In this document: positions 42,668 through 54,284 of the stretch, piece by piece | How the letters are laid out: each line of letters opens with the position of its first letter | Numbering within the stretch: the stretch's first letter is position 1 | Source of the DNA: Bryopsis sp. KO-2023 | Lineage: Eukaryota; Chlorophyta; Ulvophyceae; Bryopsidales; Bryopsidaceae | Length of the DNA: 64,000 nucleotides | Reading direction: 5' to 3' | Assembly: GCA_030272585.1 (NCBI GenBank) | Contig: BSYQ01000012.1 | Coordinates: 2,418,001 to 2,482,000 of the forward strand | Program-made: the position numbers and the translations under genes | The notes under the pieces: generated by a model | The model's database searches: none | What the model was told of the DNA's origin: nothing | The model's input: only the letters and a program-made list of their open reading frames with translations

Positions 42668-45246
42668 ATGTTGGTGGACGGAGTGCAGATTCATTCCCGG
42701 AATTTTCGGTTCAACAGAATTCGGGGAGCCCTCAAGGCGTGGCGCGAGATAGGGGCCAATCCGACGGTTCTCTCGTGGCTCGATCAGGGGGTAGTTCCGA
42801 ACTGGATTTCGTCCGAGCCGCCGAAGTTTCACCATGGCAACTCGCGCATTCCAACAGCATTGAAAGGCGCTTGGAACGAGTTGAAGGAGCGGTATTTACG
42901 GTGCGGGGCGATGAGGGAAGCGCGTTGCAAGGATTACGTGTCCCGCGCTTTCTTGGTCGAAAAGAAGGTAGACGACGTCGTGGTCGGCCACAGGTTGTGC
43001 GTCGACCTTCGGTTTGTGAACTCCTTTTGCCGCAAATTATCGGTAAAATACGAGACCCTCCGTTCTTTTCTCCCTCGTCTGCAACCGCAGGATTGGATCG
43101 TGGCCTGGGATTTGGAGGACGCTTACTTCAACATCAGGTTTCGGGAGTCAGAGGTCCGCTTCTTTTGTGCGACCATCGAGGGAGTGACTTACGAGTTCCC
43201 AGCTCTGATGTTCGGGTTCGTGAATGCCCCAGCGATTTTCACGAAGGTGATGCGAGCGGTTGTATCTTTCCTACGAGCGCCCAGAATATCGAGGTGGAAA
43301 TGTCCGACGTCCCCAGGATTGAGGAGGTATTGGACAGAGATAGGACTTGGGCCAAATTTTTGGTCCGACTCCGGTCCGGTCCGGTTACGGTCGGGTTACG
43401 GTCACCGTACTACGGCCGTAACTCCGTACCGTAACCGGAGTAATATGTTGTTTTTACGGTACGGAACAGGTACGGTATAACTACGGTAGGCCCTAAATCA
43501 CCGTGAAGTAGCGTGGTTCAGTGCTAAAGCGTTAGGCTGCAGTCAGTAGGGTCGCGGGTTCGAATCCCCCTGGGTTCCTTTGGAATCGCGGGACCCTGCG
43601 GGGGTCACTTTCTACGGTTTACGGTTGTTACGGCCGTTACGGTCGTTACGGTCCGGTACGGAGCGGTACGGAGTGGTACGGTGCTACGGTTACGGCCGTA
43701 AAAGTACGATTTTCTGACGAAAATTGTACTCCGGTTACGGTCCGGTTACGGTGGTTACGGTCCGGTTACGGTGACCGTAACCGTAAAGTCCTATCTCTGG
43801 TATTGGATGAGCAACCCAGCGCCGACGATAGCTCCCTACTTGGACGACTTTGCTGGAGCAATGAGCAGCGAACTGGCAGCGACCAAGTTGGGGGTGTTGA
43901 TCAGAGGGATCCTGATGGATTTGCAGTTGCGGTGGAAGGAGAAGAAGTGCCAGTGGATAGCGGTGCAGTACTTTCGTCATTTGGGCCTAATAATCGATAC
44001 AGCGCAGGGTCTGGTGATCGCACCGCCGGAAAAGATTGCTCGGATCCACAAGGAGGCGCGGTTGTTGAAAGAGATGAGGAAAGTCCCCAAGAGAAGGTTA
44101 GCGAGATTTGCGGGTTGGTGTCAGAGTTTGGGCCTGGCGATTCCATTGGCGAGATACCACCTCAGGAGCCTATTTTGGGATATGACCCTGGGAGCGACTT
44201 GGGCATCCTTAATCGAGTTATCGTCGGAGACGAAGGAGGATCTGGCGGTGTGGAGTGTGATGAACGAGCGTCACACATCATCGGTTTATTGGAAGGTCCC
44301 AGCGACGATCAGTCTTTATACCGATGCGTCGATGAGTGGTTGGGGGTCCCACCTGGTGGATCCATTGGCCAAGGGAAGCGTTCCTGTCCTGGCACGGGGC
44401 ATTTGGTCGCACGACGAAAAGAGCGAGCATATAAATGTGCTCGAGTTGAGAGCAGTGGAGGCAGCGATTCGCGCGTTCCATGGTTCCTTGGAAAATCGAA
44501 CAGTTCGTCTGGTAACCGATTCACAGGTGGTGTTATCGATCTTGTTGAAGATGACGACGCGGAGCCCAAGGCTGATGGGACCACTCAGGTTGTTGTATCG
44601 AATTTTGGAGTCTCGAAAGATTGCTCTGCAACCGGAGTGGATTCCCTCGAAGGAGAATGTGTGGGCGGACAAATTGTCGAGAACGAATATTTCGGAGGAG
44701 GATTACTTAATCAATCGGAAGTGGTTGAATCAGTTCAACCGATGGTGGGGACCGTTCGATCTGGACAGATTTGCGTCGCAATGGAGCAAGGTGGTGTTTC
44801 GTTACAATGCGGAATGGGGCGATCCGATGGCGGAGAACGAGGCGTTCAGTGCCTTGGATTGGGACCAGGGCCACGCGTGGTGTCATCCACCGATTCGTCT
44901 GCTTTCGCAGTTGGGGGACCTGCTGCGCTCATTCCCTCAGGTAACCGCCACTGTGTTGATGCCCTTGTGGCCGTCAGCCCCTTGGTTTCGGCCGATGTTC
45001 GAATTGTTTCAGGAGTATGCAGTGATTCCAGCGTGGGCCAACCCGTTACTGCCCCCATTGGGCCGAGAGGACGAACCATTTCCCCAGGGCCGTTGGAATG
45101 TCATGGTGGGCGTGATTCGCAAGACGAGGTGTGGCTTCAGGAGCTATGGGGTGAATTGGAGGGATGCGTCGATTGGACCGACGAGACGTTACCTCAGTTT
45201 GGAGAATTGTCGGATATCGAACGCAGAGAGCTGTTTGGCGACTTAG
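42668..45246 (+). pseudogene. DIRS reverse transcriptase-RNase H, broken by a miniature transposon
   Basis: Frame 42668-43334 continues at 43808-45246 once the 465 bp transposon and one 8 bp duplication are removed. The join reads RRYWMSNPAP. RT motifs: VAWDLEDAYFNI (catalytic Asp), LMFGFVNAPAIFTKVM, PYLDDFAGA (catalytic DD), FRHLGLII. RNase H: ISLYTDASMSGWG, LELRAVEAAI, RLVTDSQVVL, NVWADKLSR. A C-terminal extension typical of DIRS polymerases (FDLDRFAS, NPPF-like CHPP, MPLWPSAPWF) follows. The 473 bp insertion shifts the frame, so this copy is dead unless the insert is spliced out. Confidence 0.88.
43335..43799 (+). mobile_element. hAT-like miniature transposon with tRNA-like insert, copy 2
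   Basis: Same 465 bp length, terminal repeats and order as 6472-6936. Flanked by 8 bp duplication GTATTGGA (43327-43334 and 43800-43807). It lies inside the DIRS RT gene between the APAIFTKVM and YLDD motifs. Confidence 0.88.
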
Positions 45247-46205
45247 CATTATCGAACAGCCCAGGAGGTCGGAGATCTATTTGGATGCGCTTCCGAAAAT
45301 GGCTGGGGTTTGCTAGGTCGAGAGGTTGGTGCTGTGTGCCGGCGCGCTCTGTTCGCATTTATGCTTATATCCTGTTTCTTCGAAATGAAGGGAGAGTGGC
45401 GCCGAAGTCCATGAGCAACTATCTTTCCGCAATCAGTACGGTTCACCGCTGGCTCGGATCCGCATTCTCTGCGCATGACTCCTTGACGGCTCGGCTTAAA
45501 CAAGCTTGGCTCATTAAGGTTCCTTCAGAAGCTAAGGAACCACAGCCCAGATATTTTCCCATGGACTGGTTGTGGTCGTGGGCCAAGAAGGGTTTGGTTG
45601 GGAACGATGCGGAAAGCATTCGTCCCTATTTGATTTGTATTTTGGATGTGATATTCTTTTCGCGCGCCGATTCGAGTTTTGATACTCGGGTCGGTGACTA
45701 TAAGTGGGATTCTTCGTCGGTGACTTTTACAGAACGGCGTTTCAAGGCGAAGGGCCAAACCTCGGATTGTTTGCGAGTCAGGAGATTCGACTGCCGTGGG
45801 TTTCCTGAGTTGGCCGCGGTTTTGGATCGTTATGAGGATTTTCGGGTGCGCGATTGGGAAGGTCATGGCGATACGGCAGAGCAGTTCTGGTTTTTGCCTG
45901 GTGATCCAAGTGTGCCGACAGCAGGGAGTGTAGCACGTTGGTTCGCACGGGTGATGAAGGATCATGGTTCCGACCATACGCATCATGCGGTGCGTCGCAC
46001 GGGGGTTTCCAGTGCGTTTAATTTGCTCGTGCCATTACCGAAGTTATGCGATTGGGGCGGTTGGTCGCCTTCTTCCCAGGCGATTTTTCAGTATATCAAT
46101 CGTCAGCGACAGCCTTCGCCTTGGGATTTTCGTGTTTTTGGCTGGATGGTGCTCCCCGCGGAACAGCTTCGGCGTGAGTTGGGGGCGGTGTTTTCGCCAG
46201 TTTAA
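45090..46205 (+). CDS. DIRS tyrosine recombinase
   Basis: Frame overlapping the end of the RT-RNase H gene, ending TAA at 46203-46205. The exact start is not fixed and the overlap is about 150 bp. The N-terminal SAM-like region has IYAYILFLRNEGRV and MSNYLSAISTVHRWLG. The catalytic part has the first region around LICILDVIFFSRADS, then HHAVRRTGVSSAF (His and Arg of the H-x-x-R pair), GGWSPSSQAIFQYINR with the likely nucleophile Tyr. It would insert a circular DNA copy by site-specific-type recombination without duplicating the target. The frame is intact. Confidence 0.85.
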   Translation, partial: PLECHGGRDSQDEVWLQELWGELEGCVDWTDETLPQFGELSDIERRELFGDLALSNSPGGRRSIWMRFRKWLGFARSRGWCCVPARSVRIYAYILFLRNEGRVAPKSMSNYLSAISTVHRWLGSAFSAHDSLTARLKQAWLIKVPSEAKEPQPRYFPMDWLWSWAKKGLVGNDAESIRPYLICILDVIFFSRADSSFDTRVGDYKWDSSSVTFTERRFKAKGQTSDCLRVRRFDCRGFPELAAVLDRYEDFRVRDWEGHGDTAEQFWFLPGDPSVPTAGSVARWFARVMKDHGSDHTHHAVRRTGVSSAFNLLVPLPKLCDWGGWSPSSQAIFQYINRQRQPSPWDFRVFGWMVLPAEQLRRELGAVFSPV

Positions 46206-46241
46206 ATGAACGAGCGTTCTATTTTTAGGTGCTTTGTTTTT

Positions 46242-46335
46242 TTGGCACTATTTGTTTGAAGGGTTAAACGAGGGTTACATTCTGTAAAGGTTTTTCGATC
46301 TCTGGGTGTGGAAGAAAACGTAGCAGTCGAAGGAA
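46242..46335 (+). repeat. DIRS split direct repeat B1
   Basis: 94 bp from TTGGCACTATTTG to GTCGAAGGAA, directly joined to A2. It preserves GGGTTAAACGAGGGTTACAT, the empty site for the LTR element that split B2. Confidence 0.9.
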
Positions 46336-46501
46336 ATTTACGGTTCCGCAGGAAGCGCGGTTCCTTTTGCGGAGTTTTAGGGTGGGACGATTGAAAGGAC
46401 TGATTGCTGAGGTGGTCTGTAGGGGTATCTTTTGGAGTTTTGGATCTCAGTAGTTTGGGTTCTTAAGCTCACTCAGTTGGTCTTTCTTTACTCGGTTTTT
46501 C
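46336..46501 (+). repeat. DIRS split direct repeat A2
   Basis: 166 bp, matches A1. A unique 150 bp segment (46502-46651) with a T-rich run follows. Confidence 0.9.
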
Positions 46502-46651
46502 ACCCATCCCGGAACTGTGTTCTTCCCTCCCTTTTTGGAGATTATTTTTTTTGGTGGGATTTGGGAGTTTTTATATAGAGCTATTAGGGACATTTAGGGA
46601 CATTTTTTTGATTGACTTTTGTGGTGCTTGGGATGCACAATTTGGCAGAAA

Positions 46652-46684
46652 TTGGCACTATTTGTTTGAAGGGTTAAACGAGGG
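46652..46684 (+). repeat. DIRS split direct repeat B2, left part (right part 53718-53778)
   Basis: Matches B1 up to GAGGG, where an LTR element interrupts it. The remainder resumes after the duplicated GAGGG at 53713-53717. B2 forms the right end of the DIRS element. Confidence 0.9.
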
Positions 46685-46889
46685 TGTTACGACTGTCAGG
46701 GTTAACAGCAGTGTCCTAGACACGGGTCTTGTCAGTACCGGTCGGACTGGGAAGGGTCATTTCAAGGTGGCCGTTAAAAGCCTACGAACGTTTGTTTGTG
46801 TAATCAATATTCTGAGTTCTCCAACGCCCTCCTCCTGTACCCTGTGCACCAAGTGTGTGCTCCACCCCCTTTCCCTCGGAGCTGTGACA
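46685..46889 (+). repeat. 5' LTR of the non-coding element
   Basis: 205 bp, TG...CA ends, followed by A and the primer-binding site TGGTTTCGGAGCC at 46891-46903. Confidence 0.88.
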
Positions 46890-49800
46890 ATGGTTTCGGA
46901 GCCGTGGTCGGCCCTAGCGTAAGGGGTCGAGGTCTTGGGGCAGCTCACGAGGAAAGGAACCCTTTAGGGACGACGATCCCAAGGGAAGAGCAGCCAGAAA
47001 CGATAGCACTTATCCTGGCTAGGGTAAAAGGAGTTGAGAGGAGGACGCGCCAAGTTTGGGCTTAAAAACGACGCTTCAAGGAGCGACACGGCGCGGGTAT
47101 GTGAGCAAAGTCGAAGAGGAAGCTTGGAGTTGCGTTTTGGGGCGCCAGGAAAAATAAGGTGCTGGAGATCTATAGATCTGCATTTTCCAAGACTAATACC
47201 CAAGCAGTTTTGGGGTTTCTCGACTTAACCTAACGTAAAGGAGAGCTGAAAGTTGTAGTGGAGGTCCAGGAGTTTCGACCAGGGAGGCGAAGTTCGAAGT
47301 TGAACTGCCAGGTCAAAGATCTGCAGTGAAAGGTGCAGAATTCCGAGAACCACAGGAGTAGGGTCGAACCTAGGTTAAAAGGTCGATCCTAGACGACAGC
47401 AGGGCCGACGGAAGGAGTCGACCCAGGTCGCAGCACCAGTTGACCCAGCGTGTCTGCAGGCGACCGTGGCGGCCAAAGCTACAGGAGCGTTTGGAAGCTC
47501 TGTGGCAGAGGTACTGTATGTCGGACACGCAATTGGCGAAGGTGTGAGAAGTGTGACAGACGAAGAAGCCAGGCGAACAACGCGCAGTAGGACTGCGAGC
47601 GGGCGTTCACTATGGCGCTGGTCACTTCGACCATTGGATGACGCAGTGCTGCCGACAACAGAGGCTGGAAAAAAGCCAGGTCGTTGGAGTATGACTGTGC
47701 AACGTGATAGAAGGCTGGTACAGGCAGATCGAAATTATACTGGAGTCGACAGGAAGCAGCAGTGCGAATAGGAGTGGCTGTGACGAGAAGGTTGTATACG
47801 ACAGAGACCATAAGTGACCTCTGAGTTGACGAGCGTGTAAAAGAGGTGGTCGATGGTTTACAGAAAGTGAGCGATCACTAATGGAGCCAACTCTGAAGGG
47901 AGAAAAAGTCGAAGTCTAAGATACTGGTGGGACTGAGCGACTGTTGTGGTCGTCAACCGACAAAGGAGCAGCCAAGGAGCCGACAAGGAGCCGATGGATG
48001 TAAGTGGATTGTTGGAGGCGGTGGACTTGCAGTGGATTATTGAAGGCTGTGAACCTATAAGCAAATAAAATACTGGAGGAGCCTGAGGGGCTGATTTTAT
48101 ACTGCTGATGATTCCTTGCTGGAGATCTATCAAGACCAATAGTCCTGAAGTCAAGCAAATGGTGGAAAGAAAAGAAAAGAGACTGATGGCTGTAGGGAGC
48201 TGTTGTGGACTACATAAAGATCGATGTCTGAATTGGAAGGAAGACTCTTTTGTGCCAAAGGGAATTGTCTGGGTTGAAAAGGATCTGTAGCTCAATAAAC
48301 TCATGAGCAGAAGTTGCTGGAGAAGGAGTCAGAGCTGAGCCAGGAAGATCCACAGGCAGAAAACACTGGCCTTGGTTTTCGTAACCGGCAGTGGAGTCAG
48401 GAGCATCAAGAGCAAAACACCGAGTATGGTTTCTGTAACCAGCGGTAGTGCCTGGAGCATCTGAAGACAAACACTGACCATGGTTTCTGTAACCGGCAGT
48501 GGGGCCTGAAAATACAAATGATAACCGGGACAATGGCCAAAAGTGCAGTCAAGAGGAAGAGGAGAAACTGGGAGAATATATATATTGGAGAGAGATAATC
48601 GAGAGTAGTGGGAGCCAGTGGTGATGGAGTCGAAGAACACATTCCAGTCAAGGCAGCGATGGAGTAACCTGAGGTGCTATTTGATGGTGGACAAATGACA
48701 TATACCCAGACCAGCTCATATGGCGGTGGTGGAAGAAGTATGGACATTATGTGGCAGCTCATCAAAAGCGATTATATATTGTGGAGGTACTCAGTGACTG
48801 ACCTATCAAGGAGTCGCGAGATTGTGAAATCCGAAGAGTACATTGGAGGAGTATCTCAAGGCCAGGCCGGGGATACATGCTCAGCCTCGAATGTGTCTAT
48901 TACAAGTCTATGTTGGGAATGCCCAACAAGGGAAAAAAGCGAGATATCAAGACCGGATCACAATGTATGGAAGGAGCAATGAAGATTGCAGCGACACTTT
49001 AATGTGATTTTTCGAAACCAGAAGGAGTTTGTGGAAACCGCGAGAAGAGTGGAAGATGGAATAAGAGAAGGTATCACGCGGGATACATATGCATCAGAAT
49101 GAAGACGATAATATTGTTGATCAGAAGAATGGTTGAAGAAACCAAAGAGAGCGAACAGAGTGAAGGAAGAATCATGGAAAGACGAGTGGAAAGCATAATA
49201 CGGACATGGATTCTTCAAAACTGCCGCTGAGGATAGAAGTAAAGAAAAAAGGATTCATGTGGAAACCTACTGCAATATGGTCGGAGGAAGAGGATATACC
49301 TCCAAGGAAAAAAAAAGTGGAGGAATCTATGGAATACCCGATCAGAAGGAAGATTCTACATGGAAGCGGACACTTGTTTGTGGGACTGTTGATACTATAA
49401 CACCGCATACTATGAAGGAGTGCAATGTGTCGGGAAGAATGTTGTCTTGGTGAAGCTGGTGGCCGAGAAGGATTGCTGGACTGAACCAAGCGGTAGTGGC
49501 TGGACTACCGAGAAGCAAAAATTGGTGGTGCAATAGAGAGGCCGGAAACCTTGAGCGAGGATGGCATTTTCGGGTAGCAACTGTTTATTGTACGAAGGAG
49601 GGAGCTGGAACCTCGTCCAGCAAAGGGGAGGAGGATGTATCATGGAGGGAATGGTGTGATTATCATACGCAGCACGGTTTTTTTCCCAACTCTGATGCGC
49701 GAAAGATAACCTATGAAACCGCAGCGATGCATCCATGGGAAGATGGATGTTATAAGCGCGAACATGGAACTATTCAAGCAGAAGGAAGGAGTAGATGATT

Positions 49801-52800
49801 GGCGAAGCGCGCTACTTGAAGAAATACTGTGGAGTGTGGTGGTGGAGTGACCAACTACTGCTGGACTGATCCAGTAAGACCACATCTGCTGCTGCAACCT
49901 CTAAAACCAAGTGAGATCTCAATGGAAATTGCTGGGCGATGTGGCTGAGTGCCAGTGACCCTTTTGCAAAGAAGATCACTTGGGTAACCGTGATTAAAGC
50001 TGGTGGTGGTGGAGGACAATTGGATGGGGTTGCCAACTCTACAAATTGTGCCAGCATCAGTGATGATCAACACTTGACTGGAGCTCTGTATGATGAGGAT
50101 TGAACATGTTTTTATGGACAGAGTGGACTTTTGGCAGGAATGATTAACGACCCTCAAGCATGTGTTTAAACCTTCGCTGGAGCGAAGTATATCTTGACCT
50201 TGCAGTCTTGACGATGGGTGAATGTAAATTTGGTGACCATAGTCAGTGGGACTGAAGGGTAAAGGGAGTAATCACACGGAGATGGTACGACCCGACCATC
50301 CCGACAATTCCTTGGGAGAATTTCGAGCAACTGCTGAAAGCCTACCCGCTATGTGTTCCAACCGTGATTGGCACTTGATTTATATCATTGCTATCACATG
50401 TTCCAGCATGGTGTGCGGTGATAAAAGGCTTTGGCTGATGACCAAAAGAAGGTGCTGAAGTGGAGAAATGCTGGAAATAATGTGATTCTGGAGGAAGTGC
50501 CTTGTTCATCAAGCGTTAGCGAAAAGTACTACTCAGAAGGAGTGGTTCCGGCGGAAGATAAGGTACTCACTACCGACGGAAATACTTTTGGCGAGCAGGT
50601 AGCGATTACATCATGTTTGCATCAGAACTGGAAATATTCTCAGGAGGAACACGCAAATTCTGATGAATGGAGTTTGGAGTATATATACCCAACGCGTTGT
50701 TGTATTTCCCGGAGATTTTCTGTTGGATACATGGATGAACTTCAAGCAAAATGATGGTAAAGAAATTCTGGAGCAGAAGTCATCTACATGGAGTTGGTTA
50801 CGCTCTTATAATCAGTTCGGACACCATTGCCTAGCCGCTGTTTAGCGATGTCACAATGGCAGGTGTGCATTTCGGTAGCCTCAAGTCGAACTGAGTGTAG
50901 ATACGTCAAGTATAAAATGGAGAGAAGGAAATCGCATGAGGGCTGAAGAAAATACATTGTCGAAAAGAAGCACGACCGGGTGACGACCGGTGGTGGCACC
51001 ATATGTTTGGCACAAACCAATCGCTGGTGGACTATTGCCGACGGGATGCTTTGGAGGATGGCAAACTATTGTGGAACGGTTGTCTTAAGAAGCAGCTGGT
51101 CCATCGGTATCTTCAGGATTGGTGGAGACGGCGAACGTGGTGGTCAGTGCGACTTGTACATGCATATTTGTGCCGTGGAGGTGCAAATGGAGTGCTATTC
51201 GACGATGAGGTTATCAAAGGGAGTCTCGATATGAGTAGGAGTATTTGTGTTATAAATAAAATGGAATACTCAGGGTTGAACGTCAATTCCCTCCGCAACT
51301 CGACAACTCTGATGGCGTGCTGGCCTGGAGTATGTTTGGCGAGAGTTTGCGGCCGAGTCATTTATCATGACGATGGTGGATGGATTACCTCAGATGTGGG
51401 ATACATCTGGAGGCTACTGGATGGGAGGAAGCTATTATGCCTACCGGGCCCGGTCCGCGTGTAGAGCAGATGGACGGTATTGATGCGCTGTAAAGCGACC
51501 TACTTGTTCTCGCCTACAAGGGACGCGTGTTCACTCCCGGTGACCGGTATTGACGATCGTAAAAACCTTTGGTGATATTGTGTTTTTGCAAGTTTTAAAA
51601 CATCTGGTCAAGATGCCATGCGAAGAAATCACGACAGGTGGAGTCCGGACGCTGTCATCCGGAGTTGATATGTTGTGTGCATCCGACAACAGTGCAACGT
51701 TTCCCTTGGTCAAGGGTTGGACAGAATTGCGCACTGGAGCTGTCGAGGCAAACAAGACTCCTCTTTTTGGGAGCTAGATGGTAATGTGTTTTTTGCAGAA
51801 AAATACTCTGATGTTTTCACCACATGCGGATAACCAAACACCCGACTGTAGACTATCTCGTGAGTTTGGGGTGGTGATGGATGCCGCATGGTGGTGTGGT
51901 TGGTGATGCTTTTGTGTGAAAGTAACAATGGGTTTTGGTACCATAAATCTGTTGGTTTCTTTTTGCAGTTGGATCTATAACTATTTCGAATATCTATTGT
52001 TTCTGGACATTAATAGATGCCTGTTCTTACTTGTGTTGTATCTCAGTGGACAAAGGAAGTTTCAAATATTTCAGTGATTAAAGAACGGTTTGTGGAAACT
52101 GGAAAATTGGGTTACTATGAATTAGGACCTGTGGATAAACTGGTTTTATGAGATTCATTGGGTTTATCTGAATTAGGACCTGTGGATTGAACTTGAACTA
52201 CAACTGAAACAAGTGAGAAGTATTGCTTTGGGGATAGTGGAACATCCTGAACTTGGACGGATGGTATGTTTTTATTGTCCACCGGATGGAAAAGGAGGTG
52301 TTTTTCCCGTTTATCGGATGTGAACAGTGGGTGTTCTACAGCTGGCGATAGTGGTCAGTTGCAGGTTTTTCTAAGTTTTGTTGAGTGGAAATAGCCTGAT
52401 CTTCAACAGTAACGGTAGCAGTAAAAAAAAGGGCAGAAACAAGAAAGGAAGTGAAAAGGATTTTTGAGGATGTTAGAAACACCGGTGCTTGTGAAGAAAT
52501 ATAGAACAAGTGGAAATTCTGATAGAAATGGAAAGTATCTATCAAATTGAAAAATGAGACGCGCTGCAGAAAAATCGAATTGAACATAGTGATGGGGTGA
52601 TGCAGTGAGTTCGAGACATTTCAGTTGAATTGACAGAAGTACTTGGTGGATGATCTGTTTGGTGGCACTTGAAGTTGGAAATGGAAATGGAGTGGGGTCT
52701 TGGCAGAAATGGTGAATTCCGTAAGCGAAAGAAAAGATATCGCAAAGGTCATATTTCAGTGCAAATGTTCCTCGCAGTGGCGGAAGTTAACCGGAGATAT

Positions 52801-53507
52801 GTCGAAAGGAGCAATCAAGGAGTATGTGCGGATTAAGCTAAAAATCCAGGCATACCGAGAAAGAAAGAAAAAAAAAACAACTGCGGCGTCAGTAACACAT
52901 TGGCCATATGCTGGAAGCTAGTGGCAAGGACATATCATGACCTGGAGAACGTATTAAGCAAGGAGTTCAACGGCAGCGGATTGACCACGGAACGTGGTAT
53001 GGGACGCGATTCATGGAAGTGGTTCCGATATGTCGAGCGTGTGATCTTCCATGGACCAAGATTAGCATGCGTTTGAACTGGAAGCACTCGTCACAGGTGG
53101 ATATGATTTCCTATGATCCAAGGAAAGCGAAAGCCGATACTTTTGTATCTGTGAGAGAAGCTCTTGGATAATAGCCGGCACGGATGATACTCGAGTTGAC
53201 GGTGGTTGCAAGGAGGAATGGAGTGGCGGACTTAAGTCTGCGACGGTAGTCAGCCAGCTCGAGCCAGTGTTATAACGGCTTGGAGAAAAGACTAGTTTAA
53301 AGAGTGCAGAAAGAGGGAAATGAGTGAGTTTTTGTTTGTTCGGTTGATTGTTTCAAAGGGGTTTTCGAAATGACTTTTATGGTGATTAAATGCGAAACAT
53401 GTTGTTTGGAGAGGTAGAGTCGATAATGGATAGACTTTATATTATCTTGATTTTCTTAGTTCGACGAGCCCGACCGAGGACGGTTTTTAGTCTCATCGGG
53501 TGGTGAT

Positions 53508-53712
53508 TGTTACGACTGTCAGGGTTAACAGCAGTGTCCTAGACACGGGTCTTGTCAGTACCGGTCGGACTGGGAAGGGTCATTTCAAGGTGGCCGTTAA
53601 AAGCCTACGAACGTTTGTTTGTGTAATCAATATTCTGAGTTCTCCAACGCCCTCCTCCTGTACCCTGTGCACCAAGTGTGTGCTCCACCCCCTTTCCCTC
53701 GGAGCTGTGACA
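53508..53712 (+). repeat. 3' LTR of the non-coding element
   Basis: Matches the 5' LTR. The bases before it (CATCGGGTGGTGAT) are not a clean polypurine tract. Confidence 0.88.
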
Positions 53713-53806
53713 GAGGGTTACATTCTGTAAAGGTTTTTCGATCTCTGGGTGTGGAAGAAAACGTAGCAGTCGAAGGAACCAACGTTTACCCAAAACATGT
53801 ACGAGC

Positions 53807-54240
53807 GGCAACCCTTAGCAAAAGTCCGACATACTCGCAATTGCAATAGATTTTCTCAACCCACCAGAAAAACCTCGTCCACCCCTGGCCTGCAGCCAAC
53901 CATTGCCGCGGAAAGTTTCGCCCTGCTTCGGACAGATGGACCGCGCTTTCGCGGCCTCGGCGATCTTGGTGCCTGGGTGGCGCCGCCGCTCGAGAAACCG
54001 ACGTGCTCCGACGTGAAAACGGAGGACGACTACTTGCTGTGATTTGGACCCGGAGCATGAATGTGGTACGCGCTTTGAGGCGAAGGATTGGAAACTGCTA
54101 AGGGAATTGACATAAGTCACTTCTCACGTTTCTCAGTGAAGACAGAGAATGTTTGCTGCCAAAGTGCACAGTCAACATAAACACTGGAAGGCTTTGTGGT
54201 TGTCTTTTCCCCTGGACAGGTATTGCAATAGCTGAGCAAT
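53807..54240. other. GC-rich stretch with overlapping ORFs, not recognised
   Basis: ORFs of 81 codons (plus, 53797-54042) and 101 codons (minus, 54120-53815) cover a locally GC-rich block. Neither shows a family motif. AGCTGAGCAAT is repeated at 54230-54256. Confidence 0.35.
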
Positions 54241-54284
54241 AGCTGAGCAATAGCTGAGACAGGCCTGGTAGTGTTTGACATGTA

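Larger units (their letters stand above)
46685..53712 (+). mobile_element. Non-coding LTR element (LARD-like), 7 kb
   Basis: LTRs of 205 bp at 46685-46889 and 53508-53712 (TGTTACGACTG...GCTGTGACA), identical by eye, with 5 bp duplication GAGGG on both sides. A primer-binding site TGGTTTCGGAGCC follows the 5' LTR after one base. The 6.6 kb interior has only short ORFs (the longest 153 codons) and no Gag, protease, RT or integrase motif. Identical LTRs show that it moved recently, so it must use proteins of another element. Confidence 0.85.
41524..53778 (+). mobile_element. DIRS-order (PAT-like) tyrosine-recombinase retrotransposon with two nested insertions
   Basis: Split direct repeats in the order A1 (41524-41689), ORFs, B1 (46242-46335), A2 (46336-46501), a 150 bp unique segment, B2 (46652-46684 plus 53718-53778). 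A1 equals A2 (166 bp) and B1 equals B2 (94 bp) by eye. It encodes Gag, RT-RNase H and a tyrosine recombinase, with no protease or integrase and no target duplication, as expected for this order. Without the two insertions it is about 4.75 kb. PAT-like elements with this layout are known from Volvox and Chlamydomonas. Confidence 0.9.

Noticed and set aside
43803-45080. N-terminal 420 codons of the frame that ends in the tyrosine recombinase
   Set aside because: This part is the shadow of the RT-RNase H gene in another frame. Only the portion from about 45090 looks like recombinase.
47466-53500. Possible retroelement proteins in the 7 kb non-coding element
   Set aside because: ORFs of up to 153 codons show no DTG, RT, RNase H or integrase motif and change frame constantly.
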